A DNA stretch of 64,000 bases, taken from Lepidodermella squamata. Its lineage: Eukaryota > Gastrotricha. The stretch is from the NCBI GenBank assembly GCA_047495785.1, contig JBLDXI010000042.1, forward strand, positions 1,674,001-1,738,000. Reading direction: 5' to 3'. The first letter of the stretch is position 1. Each line of letters opens with the position of its first letter. The position numbers were made by a program, and so were the translations under genes. Of the stretch, positions 49,079 to 59,467 are shown one piece after another. The notes under the pieces were generated by a model. It made no database searches. It saw nothing but the letters and a program-made list of their open reading frames with translations, and had not been told where the DNA came from.

Positions 49079-51558
49079 AAATCAACTTGGTGAATTGCTT
49101 GAACCCAAGGAATTGGAGATAAACCGATCATAATCCCAATTCCTAACTCTACCGAATAGTGAAGATTATTTATTTTCGAACTGCCATTTATTGGATTTCT
49201 TTTCATTTTCCTAATGTATTTTGCTTTGTGGAGTGACTTATAAAAAATAAATTGCATGCACTTCAAAAACATAAAAATCTAACGAGTCTCGTGATTGGTT
49301 GGACAGAGATCCTGGGTTTTTGCAGCCCTAAAACGTTCATTTTTCAGTTTCATTATCATTTTTTCACCACCTGTCAGCCGTTCCCTATTTCATCATTTTT
49401 CGTAATTCATGTTTCATATGGCGCTTTTTGTCGGTGAATCAGCAGGGATCGTACAAGAAAGGAAGCCGCCGCAGAACGCAGAACCCATGATACTGGTTGA
49501 GCGCTGTCAGATTTCATAATCCTAGAGTAAATAAAAAAGAATCAAGTCCAAAGCCTTGGTTAAATGACGGTTTTAAAGCTTCGTAGGTTTGTTTCTAAAT
49601 TTGTCTATAATGGAAGTCATGTCCAAGGTTAGGATTGTCGCTGAAGGCTCCCGAATTTCCTGAGGTCTAGTCAAGCCGACGTTTTACAATAGATCGTAGT
49701 TGGGTCTAAAGTCTCGAAGGCAAATATCTGTCCAAAATGGCTTTTTTCATTACCTATTGTCCGTCTAATAGGCTGGATCGATGATCATCGATCCTGCGTA
49801 GGTACTAAAATTATCACGCGTTCTACTAAAATATACTATACGTAGGGTCGATTTCAAACGACACAGTGTCAAATTTAGATCCACAGTCTAGTTTTTCACG
49901 CGACACTTTGTCAACTTTAATTTAGATTTTGACCCTTTTTCATTCGATGGATGGATGAGGAAAGGAGGGGGATCATCATCAAAATGTGAATTTATCCCAC
50001 TGTTTCGTTCATTTAAGAGGTTTTGGAGCGTGTTTTAGTGGAAAATTTTCGAATTCTCCCGCTCCACTCGCGTTTCCATCCCTGGCAGCGCCGGGATCTA
50101 AGACCGCGCCCTGATCGTCAAAGATGTTAACTAACATCAATGATGATCAATTACTGAAATCAGTAAAATTAACCTCGGATTCGACTTCGCACAATGACTG
50201 TGATTATTTTTTATTTTATTATCAAATGCGCAAAATTTTGCTGTGAACTTGAAATCATGCCCTATTTACTCAAAGTTATCAAACAATCTGAACGGTTGGC
50301 GATTCTTCAGGTGACAAAACTTCGAAGGACAGGAAATGAAAGAATCCTAGCAATTTTTCGCATTCCGCAGCCTTTATGTTGCGACTTATATTGAAGTATT
50401 CATTTATTTATTTATTTCTATGCTTTTAATGCTTAGATATTCTCAACTGCCAAGTTGGAGCATATCTCATAGCATTGGCCACAAGCTGGATGCATAAGCT
50501 GGGCTCACAGAAACACGAAAACTAACGACTAAACACAACTTTTTTCGTGTGGATAGGTTTGAGCGATTGTAGCGATTGTTACTCCACCAAAACGGGTTTT
50601 CAGGTTTTCGCGTCTATCGTTTTCTCACCTGGATCTCTCCCGATTCCCCTTTCATTTCGCACACTGACTGTTGCTTTTCCCAAGCCTTATTTTCGCCTCT
50701 CAGCGAGCGATCCGCGGTCAAAGCGACAAGGAAGTCCTTTAGTACGCTGATAACGTACTTTTTCGTCTTTAAGACATGAAAAATCGTGATTTTTCATCAG
50801 GAGTGAAATTTCATCCTCGCCTACAAATATAATTCTGCTGTTTATACTGGACACGTTTAGCAACGCCCATCCGCTAAGAAAGCGACGCCCGCAGATATGT
50901 GCTGCAAGCCAAAAAATTCTCAGACACTGGGTGTATTCTTAGCTAGGTGTTTACGCATCTGAGTCCTGGCATTGCTTAGCACTAGCACTAGCAGCATAGT
51001 ACCTAGTAGTAGTTGATGTTTATAGCAGTGGGGGAGCAAAATAATCGATGCTTCGTTGCGGGCGCTTACAACTTCATTGCTGTATGCACATCTCACTTTT
51101 TCATCATGGTATTTACCCCAGAAATGTTGGACATCGTGCTATTATTTTCGAGCTTAACTCATCATATAACAGAGGCTTAATAGCATTCAATTAAGAGTTG
51201 TAGAAAATAAATTTAGGCCAAAAATGGCAGCGTTTTTTCGACTCAAACCCCGCAGCTTCATCTTTGCGAGTCCTTCTTAAAATTTCTACTTTAATTAACA
51301 AATCAAATTAATTAGAACATCATAACTGTGACATGTCACCCTTGAGCTAGAGAGTTCCCTTTAATAATTATATTTGAGATTTGAGAGAAGATTAGTTTCT
51401 TGGAAAATTCATATTAAATATTCTAGCTTTAGCCCTTCCGTAGCTTGGGCTACATTGTCAGTCCGTTATGCACTAATTTATTGTTTCTGGGTCAACCGGA
51501 CATGTTTGAATTTTTTTTATTTTTATAGATTTATTACCAAATCTAGAAATTATATTCT
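49079..51558. other. Non-coding region with dispersed repeats
   Basis: About 49550-49850 shares word order (AAAATGGC, TATTG, CCGATC/CCGTCTAATAG, TGGATCGATGATCATCGATC) with about 53680-53860, and about 50075-50120 (ATCCCTGGCAGCGCC...CGCGCCCTG) matches about 33205-33240. No gene is supportable. Confidence 0.4.
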
Positions 51559-51925
51559 ATGAAGAAAGCTCCACTGAGGCCAACGGCGGTTTATCCTTCA
51601 AATTTTGCGAAATCAGCATGCGGTGTCTCGTCAAACATTGTCAATCATCACGTCAATATCGGCATAGCTTTGCGAACATTTTTTTCATGCTACAAAAATC
51701 ACCTCGCCGATCTGATGAAACAAGCTGAGACGAGGGAAAAAGAGGAATCGGTAAATTATTTTGTTTTATTTTTCCTGAATTTCTTTGAATTTTTTGGTTT
51801 TTTTACAGGCAGCAAACATCGGGAACAGCCTGTTCTCCGCCTTTCATCGACCTGAGGGCAAGGCAGAGGAACTGAGACGATTTAGATCGCGACTACGACC
51901 GGCTGCTGGCGTGCGATTTGTATAG
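51559..51925 (+). CDS. Small two-exon gene of unknown function
   Basis: Exon 1 (51559-51750, 64 codons) and exon 2 (51809-51925) join in frame across a 58-nt GT-AG intron with a strong T-rich acceptor, giving 102 residues. The protein is basic, with a Glu/Lys helix over the splice junction and an Arg-rich end (ELRRFRSRLRPAAGVRFV). No signal peptide or known domain. Splice consistency and codon continuity support it as a real gene; exons further upstream are possible. Confidence 0.5.
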
Positions 51926-52255
51926 CTAAAGCCGTTTAATACATGCGTCATCTCACTTATATCATATCGTCATTCTACTGTGTAACCTGCTTCTCTTTCA
52001 CTGCAGAGCCTGCGAGCAACAAAATGAAAATAAATTTCTATATAACATTGGTGAAATTATTATTATTATTTCGGCCAAATCAGAGAATGGTCTTTTTCCA
52101 GGTCATCCCTATTGGGCGCACGCCCTACTTTTGCGGGTTGTTTTATTGGGGCAAGAGTGCCGCTGCACAATCGATATATTATATTGATTGCGATATATAT
52201 GGTTTCACAGACGGTCCGGTGCGTAAACATCAGCGCGAATATCTAGGACGTGACG

Positions 52256-52474
52256 ATGAGTAGTACGGATGCCTTCACGTCCATTCGGCACCAGGTCATT
52301 CGCTCAGTATTCAATTTCAATGAGTCATATAAAGCAATACGTAGCCTCAATTCTGGATTCTGGCACATGAAACGTTTTCTGAGTAAGACCTCCGCGAATT
52401 TGGTAGCATTCAGTAATAATCCCAACCTTGGACACGGCTTGAACTACAAATTTCAAAAACCGGCATTCGACTGA
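52256..52474 (+). CDS. Uncertain small ORF
   Basis: ATG at 52256 opens about 72 codons with a protein-like composition (FNFNESYKAIRSL, KRFLSKTSANLVAFSNNPN) and an AATAAA signal 15 bp after the stop. It may be the last exon of a gene whose other exons I cannot place. No family recognised. Confidence 0.3.
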   Translation: MSSTDAFTSIRHQVIRSVFNFNESYKAIRSLNSGFWHMKRFLSKTSANLVAFSNNPNLGHGLNYKFQKPAFD

Positions 52475-52489
52475 AAGAAAATGAAAATA

Positions 52490-54310
52490 AAACTAAGAGG
52501 GCTGTGATCGTACATAAATAAAATTTATAACAACATTATAACGACGTTATAGTGCGACACAGAAAAAAAATCTATCGTACACTTTTTATTGATGGTGCTA
52601 TATTATTGCTTATTCTGCTGCTTCAATTGCATCCTTTACTACAGTCATTATCACTAGCTTCAGCATATCGTTTTCGATTAACCATGAGACGTAGCTAGGA
52701 CGCCGCAGCTGGCTTGTTTACGAGAAAAAAGTGTTGGCAGATAATGAGGGTCAAAGGTCACTTTTTCTAGTAAATAACCCAGCTTTTAATGTATTCATCC
52801 GTATTCATCGCCAACATTTTGATTACATTGCAGGGTCCAAGCCCCGGCGTCCTAACTACGTCTCATGCGATTAACGGGTCAATCGAATCACGAGTTTCAA
52901 GATGAATGATAGATAGCGTGTTATTATCTAATTTTATCGCACACCTGCTACCTTTTAACTGGTATCAAACAGCTTTTTCAGTACAATAAGAAGCTGGCAT
53001 AACCGCTGAGAAATATTGTTCTCCTTTGAAAATTCCACAATCATTCGATGACTTGAAATGACTTGAAATCTAGCTATTGCATCTTTGGAAATGGCAGCTT
53101 TTACGAGGCATTTCAATATTATGCCAAATAAGGGGTGAGACGGTAAATTTGTCAACTTGGGGAAGACTAGTTTGTGATCAAAATCACAGAAGAAAGGCAT
53201 CAGAATACAGGTAGTTTGTGGCACTAAAAATGCGGCTATTGGCGAATTGAAAATTGAGTTAGCTTTTGGTAGTTTTTTTATCACGATTATTTTTTTGAGA
53301 AAAATGGTAGAAACTAGCTTTTCAGTTTCAGCAAAAGAATTGGAACATCGTCTTGTGGCCATTGGTTATGCAGACCGCGAGGGCAGGGTTTCACCTGTGC
53401 GCGCAATGTCAAAATTTATGAATGAAGGAAATGACCTAAATGACGTGAATAACGTGAATAACGTAAGAGAATATTAGAACTACGCAAACAGCAGCAAAAA
53501 ATCACAGTATTTTTTTGCTGCAAATAAAACTTAGCGCGAGCGATTTATATTAGCGTTATAAGCAAAAAATAAATTTATAAAAAATTTATTACTCTTTCGA
53601 TCACAGCCCTCTAAAACCCATGCCTGTTCCTTTTTTACAGTGGATAAGCCGATTTTCCTCGCAATTTTTATGGCTTGACAAGTCATTACCTAAATCCTAA
53701 ATTGTAACTTCAATAGATCCTAGATCCTGTCCAAAAAATGGCTAATTTTATGACGTATTGCCGATCCAATAGACTGGAACTATGGTCGTCGATCATGCCT
53801 AGTTTGCATACGATCCAAGTGAGGTCGAACTTATACACAACATTTTGTTACGATTATCTTTACAGCATGGATAAGTGCGCTTAGGATCCTCGTCAGTATT
53901 TCGGAGGGCAAATCTTATGATCAAAGGGGCTTTTTAGGGTTTTTTGAGTTTTACAACTTCGCCTTCCGAACTAGGGGTACGAATCCTCCATTCCTCATAA
54001 CATCGCGCAATGTCGCTAAATCAGTTAGCGACATGAAAACAGCTGAATGAGAGGCTTTCAGAAACGCACGCTGCTATTTAAATAACCTGGGGTCTGAGAC
54101 AATGACTGAGAGATAGAGATCATCCTGAAATCAACAACAACTTGCATCCAGTTGCAAGCTAGGTACTATTTCCACTTCCTTTTGGCCTATTTTAACTTTT
54201 TCTCCGACTTATTATCAGCTCTCCCTATCAGCATTTCTCCGCCAAGTCTTATCTCGAACCTCTTATATAAAGTAGTGAAAACGCCTCGAGGTTGGGAAAA
54301 AGTTGAAAAT
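52490..54310. other. Non-coding region
   Basis: Contains a dispersed-repeat copy near 53680-53860 and one short ORF (53304-53477) with Asn-Asp repeats that I do not trust. TATA-like ATTTAAATAA at about 54075 may belong to the carboxypeptidase promoter. Confidence 0.3.
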
Positions 54311-55112
54311 ATGCTTCGAATTGCTGTAGCGATTTTCTTTCTTTCTGCTGGGTCCGATGCGATCGGTTATCACTACTCAAAACCTCGTCTCAGTCCAGAC
54401 GGCGAGGCTAGACAGCTCGAAGATATCGACCCAGGCGAGCCGCTATTCCTAACACCATACATCAAATCAAACCAAAGCATGTACGCCCAAAAGCTGGCAG
54501 CAGTCGTGCCATTGGCTCCATTCGCCCCTCGAAGCTACTCAGGCTTCATCACCGTGGACAACGCGACCAATTCGAACCTTTTCTTCTGGGTTGTTCGGTC
54601 GTCCCACAACGACGGCTGGACCCCGTTGATTCTCTGGCTGCCAGACGGCCCTGGAACCTCAGGAATGTTCAGTTTCCTCAACGAACATGGCCCGTTACAA
54701 ATTGATGAAAACCTGAAACCTTCCAAGCGATTGGACTCTTGGACAGATCGTTACAGCGTGCTTTACGTTGACAGCCCAGTTGGGAGCGGGTTTTCCTTCA
54801 CAGATTCGAAGGACGGGTATCGGCTGAATGATACAGCTGTGGTGGACCATCTTTACGAATTTCTACTTCAAATCTACACGCTTCTAAAGCCGATGCGAGA
54901 TTTCCCATTCTACATAGCTGGTGAAGGTTATGCTGGTAAATACGCGTCTCTTCTTGCCAAGAAAATGTTTGAAATGGATAGTCTGAACAGTGGCCTTCTG
55001 CCTAAATTGCAAGGAATCATACTAGGAAACTCGTTTATAGACCCAGCTCCAATATTGAAAAGCTACCCTGATTTTCTATCAAGCCAGGGATTGCTGACCC
55101 AAGGACAGAAAT

Positions 55113-55460
55113 TGTAACGGGTTCGAATGGTCTAGGCAAGAGACGGCGGACTCCAACAACTGACAGGTTTTATTATACTATAAACAACTACCTGACTTGT
55201 GTGTATCAAGTGTCTGACAACATTATTAACAGGGTTTATATACTATCAGAATGGGTTGTTTTTCGAGGCCGTGTTGGTTCCGGATGATGAAGATCGGTCA
55301 TGCGAAACATCAGCTACTGTGTCGGCTACAGGAATCGCACTAACACGTCGGTGAACCGTAGAGATGTAAGTCGAGTGGAACCGCGCTGTGTTGCCGGTGA
55401 TGCGTAGAGCCTCGGCGAACTGAGCGGCGATTCGTCATGGTCGACTTCATACCGGTTACA
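55113..55460 (-). repeat. Left LTR (3' LTR of the minus-strand element)
   Basis: 348 bp, TG...CA ends, direct repeat of 57905-58252 with no difference seen by eye. The adjoining purine tract at 55461-55470 marks this as the 3' end of the element. Confidence 0.93.
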
Positions 55461-55614
55461 ATTCCTCCCCGTTTAACCTGCGACTACGGGTGTCCACGAA
55501 AACAGTTATCCACAGAGTCATTGAATCGTGACCGCGTATCGTTCGCTGGTTACCATATAAAATGACCATGTCGGAGGCAGTTCCATAACTTCAAGCAATA
55601 CAACTACGCCCAGT

Positions 55615-56100
55615 ATGTCCAACGTCGAAGATCAACGCTCGGGTGCCATCAGCCCAGCATCCAGTGACATCTCTGGCCGAACTTACGACCCAACGACCCG
55701 TGCTGGCGTCGAGGAGCTAGTGGCAGCAGCACTTCGCACCTATGAATCATTTCTGTTCCGTCATAGCGGACATGCCCGCGATCTTGCGATTACCGCGTCG
55801 TATATACGGTGGTTGAGGAGTGATCCACCGGGATCAATGAATCCTCAAACTACCCGCATGCCGCAGCCGGTGTCCGAAACAGTTCCTGACGTAGGTGCCC
55901 GCGCAATGGCTGCGGAAACCGTCGAGGCTACACTGGTCGACGCCGAGGTTGAAGTCAATGTCCGCCCCGTAGTAAAAGATACTGCAACTGCCACTGAAAC
56001 GGTGGTTGCCGATGAGTTGTCATCGTCGAATCTACGGCTTGGCCGGAAACGTTGTGCAGCTGTGGTCCACATGCGGCGTAGTACCCGTCGGAAGATTTGA
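55615..56100 (+). CDS. ORF inside the LTR element, opposite to its inferred transcription
   Basis: 161 residues, Ala/Val/Glu-rich with a basic end (MRRSTRRKI). It starts with a Ser/Asp-rich leader and a helical segment (GVEELVAAALRTYESFLF). No gag, capsid or zinc-knuckle motif is visible. It is the longest ORF in the element yet runs against the PBS/PPT polarity. It could be a captured or antisense gene, or chance in a GC-richer stretch. Confidence 0.35.
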   Translation: MSNVEDQRSGAISPASSDISGRTYDPTTRAGVEELVAAALRTYESFLFRHSGHARDLAITASYIRWLRSDPPGSMNPQTTRMPQPVSETVPDVGARAMAAETVEATLVDAEVEVNVRPVVKDTATATETVVADELSSSNLRLGRKRCAAVVHMRRSTRRKI

Positions 56101-57904
56101 GTTGCATCTTGGTCGTGAGTTGCTTCACTTCATCACATATTAGAGCAGGCGTATCTGTTTGATTTACAGGAATCGTAACAGTATAGCTCTAAACAACACT
56201 ACTACAACACTATTACTATGCAACTATACTACCAGCAACAAAGGTCATAATGTTAGTAATAATCGGCGTGCATAAACTATACCACGGCTCGGCACAATTG
56301 TTATTATTCGACTTGTTAATTTGCTACGGTAGTTGTTAATGGTCACTCCACCCCGTCCCGACATGATATTCCCATCCCTCTTTTTTCAAGGTAATAAAAG
56401 AAAGGCGCAGACCCAAGCTTAGAAGGTTTATAGCGCACAACACAAGACTGAATCAGAAGAGCAACTATCACTAATGACGAGAACATTCATTCGGCCAGTT
56501 CGACACCTCAGGGCTCTTCCTCGAACCAATGGCGTCAGTGTTGATCGCTGTAGCGTTCGTCAGGGATACGTGTCGTAAAGAAGGTAAACAAAGTCGACGG
56601 CTCTTAACTCGCCGCTTCCATTATCATCATCACCTCGGCTTCTGGTTACAGGGTTCGTCACTTCCTTAATCGACGTTGCGACTTTAGTGATACTCCGACT
56701 CCATTCACGCTACGTCGCAGCATCTTTCACGGCTACAATCGCCTTGCAAGGTTCAGCGGCGCCATGATCAACGCGGTTAAACCAGTCCACGAAGACTGCA
56801 ATTGGCGACTTCGAGGGGTGTTCAAACAACATTATAATTGGCGCCATCCATCATCCAGCAGCCAACAAACGGAGCGAGCCGCCATTCGGGGGTTTTCTTA
56901 CCATATCAACCAGTCAAAAATCTTTGCGAACTACCGCTCCCTTCCAGGTCGTCACCTGGGAAATCTCCAGACTATGCGTCTCCAGGATTGTACAATCATA
57001 GTATCACATCGCTCTCAATTGTCAGTCATGTCGCCCGCATTCTGTACGTCAGGCTCCAGGTGAAGAAGGTTCGGCCGAACTTTTGACTCCCGACGTAAAT
57101 GCGGCGCGTGCCTACGGTACCGTCCGGTCGTTAGCTTCTCTATATTGCGACAGTCTCTTCCTCCTTCCTTTCAAGAAGGGCATACTCCATAATAAACTTC
57201 GTTCCTCAACCATATATACGACAACTGCTGCTGGACAACACGCCCTCGTCTCCGTTCAATGTTATCGGTGACAACCAGAAGTTACGTCCGTGTAAGAAAA
57301 CTCATCCTCTCTTCCGTACCGTCTTAGGGGCTGGGGTTAAGGCTGAAGTCGGTTACCGGTCTGAAACCATCATGTCTTTCCTCCAAAACAAAACAGCTGC
57401 ATGCACCCGGTACCAGTGCTAGGGTTAGCCAGTATTTCCATAACTCGCAATACGTCTACGCTCTACGCGTACTAATCACTAAGTGTGGGCATTCAACGCT
57501 ACAGTGCCCAGTTGTACATTGTAGGCCCTGCACCATTCATCCGCCTTCTTAGCGACGTTGTCCGCAAAAGGTCTGACCACGACTGCTCGGTCGTCGATCC
57601 TATCCTTGCCAGGCTGCCTTGACTGTTTCGCCCAGCCCGATCCATCAGATCAGTCCCAGTCCGATCAATATTTCGACGCTCGCCAGTATCCGCTGATTCT
57701 CGTTGCCTTGCAGATTGTCAACGTCGTCGGCACCTTGTCTTTCGCTGTGGCTACATCTTTCGGATGTCGTACTTGCCATTTGGCCCTTTGTCGTCGAGCT
57801 TTCGCTAAGGTTTTATCTGCAGTCCTACACTCCTCCGGGTCGACAGGTTCCTGCTTGATCATGGGGTCCGCCGCTCTCGGCTAGAGCCACTTCTGACACC
57901 AAAT

Positions 57905-58252
57905 TGTAACGGGTTCGAATGGTCTAGGCAAGAGACGGCGGACTCCAACAACTGACAGGTTTTATTATACTATAAACAACTACCTGACTTGTGTGTATCA
58001 AGTGTCTGACAACATTATTAACAGGGTTTATATACTATCAGAATGGGTTGTTTTTCGAGGCCGTGTTGGTTCCGGATGATGAAGATCGGTCATGCGAAAC
58101 ATCAGCTACTGTGTCGGCTACAGGAATCGCACTAACACGTCGGTGAACCGTAGAGATGTAAGTCGAGTGGAACCGCGCTGTGTTGCCGGTGATGCGTAGA
58201 GCCTCGGCGAACTGAGCGGCGATTCGTCATGGTCGACTTCATACCGGTTACA
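57905..58252 (-). repeat. Right LTR (5' LTR of the minus-strand element)
   Basis: 348 bp, identical by eye to 55113-55460. A TGGTGTCAGAAGTGG primer-binding-site-like sequence (minus strand) begins 4 bp inside it. Confidence 0.93.
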
Positions 58253-59084
58253 AAATCTTATTTCAAACAACAGACAGACCTTGCGATCGATTATGTTAAC
58301 ACCGGTAGCTTCAGTTCAGCTTTTTCGATCTACGACTCTTTGATCAATGGCGATTTATTTGAATATGGCTCGTATTTCACAAATTCAACCGGCTGTTCTG
58401 GGTATTTCAACATGTTGAGCTGCCAGGATTCGCCTGATTTAAGCTATTGGGCGCCATTCTTGGACCTTAATTCAACTAGAAAGGCTCTCCACGTTGGATC
58501 GACCCCTTTCAATCCTCACTCGAAGCTCGTCGAGCAGTTATTGGTTGGCGATATCATGAAATCGGTCAAGAATGAGGTCGAATACCTCTTGAACCACGTT
58601 CCAATCATGTTTTACACCGGGAATCTCGACGTTATTGTCCCAACACCCGGTATCGATGCTTTTTTGAGGTCGTTAACTTGGACTGGGTCGAACAGCTGGC
58701 GATTTTCTAACAGGACTATTTGGACTGACCCTGATGATGAAGCTTGGGTCTATACGAGTAATCATGACACATTGACTTATGCTGTGATAAGAAATGCCGG
58801 GCATTTAGTAGCCTATGATCAGGCGAAGACTTTCTATTTGTTGGCTAGGCAGTTTATTGGCGATTGGTGATGAATAAAACTGAAATTTCATTACAATATT
58901 CGTTGCTATGCTGTTCTTACCTGTTTTTCAAATAGAGAATACGATTTTAGTAAGATATGTCCTGATTTTGGACAAATTTAATACCGCGCGCAAAGAGGCT
59001 ATGAGGGCTATTTTCAGATATCGCGACGGATTTCATTTTCTAGACAAATAATAATTCAGACAATTCTCCATCCATTGAATATGG

Positions 59085-59270
59085 AGTTCTCTCGTGAGCA
59101 ATTTGGACGCATCTGGAAGGTGACGCTTTCGCCCATGCGAGTACTCATGAAACGTTGATGACGCTGTGATAGGAAATGCGCGGCAATACAAGCATACGAT
59201 CCGATAAATACTTGTTATTTTGCGGTGAGACAGTTTAAAGTTTAAGGGCGATTGGTGATAAATAAATCAG
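59085..59270 (+). pseudogene. Degenerate 3' fragment of the carboxypeptidase
   Basis: Words such as CGAGTACTCATGA, TGTGATAGGAAATGC, TTTATTGGCGATTGG-like GGGCGATTGGTGAT and a following AATAAA parallel the last 150 bp of the carboxypeptidase (58720-58880), with small indels and frame breaks. A decayed local duplication. Confidence 0.6.
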
Positions 59271-59467
59271 GTTAAACATGACCCACTTGTTTTTCTGTGT
59301 TTTTTGGCGGTTGTTAGGCTCGTATTTATTTGATTCCATAAATAGAAATACGTGACTCCTGAAAAAGGTCATTTTTAATTCGGACGCAACGATCGCGTGC
59401 CATTTTAGTTCCGTTCGGATATTTTTTAAAAGCCTTCATTCGAGTTTTTTTCAACATCATATTAAAC

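Larger units (their letters stand above)
55113..58252 (-). mobile_element. Non-autonomous LTR retrotransposon (about 3.1 kb), inserted in carboxypeptidase
   Basis: Two 348-bp LTRs (55113-55460, 57905-58252) start TGTAAC and end GTTACA, and appear identical base for base. AAAT flanks both sides (55109-55112, 58253-58256) as a 4-bp target duplication. On the minus strand a primer-binding-site-like TGGTGTCAGAAGTGG lies just inside the right LTR (57886-57900), and a purine tract (GGGGAGGAAT) lies just inside the left LTR (55461-55470). Transcription is therefore minus strand. There is no gag-pol inside, so it depends on another element for mobility (TRIM/LARD-like). Confidence 0.9.
54311..58870 (+). 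pseudogene. CPVL-like serine carboxypeptidase (S10), catalytic Ser replaced, split by an LTR element
   Basis: The first part (54311-55112) encodes a signal peptide (MLRIAVAIFFLSAGSDA) and S10 landmarks: WLPDGPGTSGMFSF (oxyanion region), SPVGSGFSFTD, and FYIAGEGYAGKY where the family has GESYAG. The nucleophile Ser is therefore Gly. The second part (58253-58870) has CSGYFNMLSCQ, the Asp motif TGNLDVIVP and the His motif AGHLVAYDQ. Removing the LTR element and one AAAT joins the parts in frame to about 470 residues, the normal CPVL length. Before the insertion it was thus an intact but probably inactive carboxypeptidase-like secreted protein. The insertion now gives a stop five bases into the LTR. 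Confidence 0.87.

Noticed and set aside
57558-57884. ORFs inside the right part of the LTR element as gag
   Set aside because: Short on both strands, no zinc knuckle or capsid motif; evidence is too weak to call gag.
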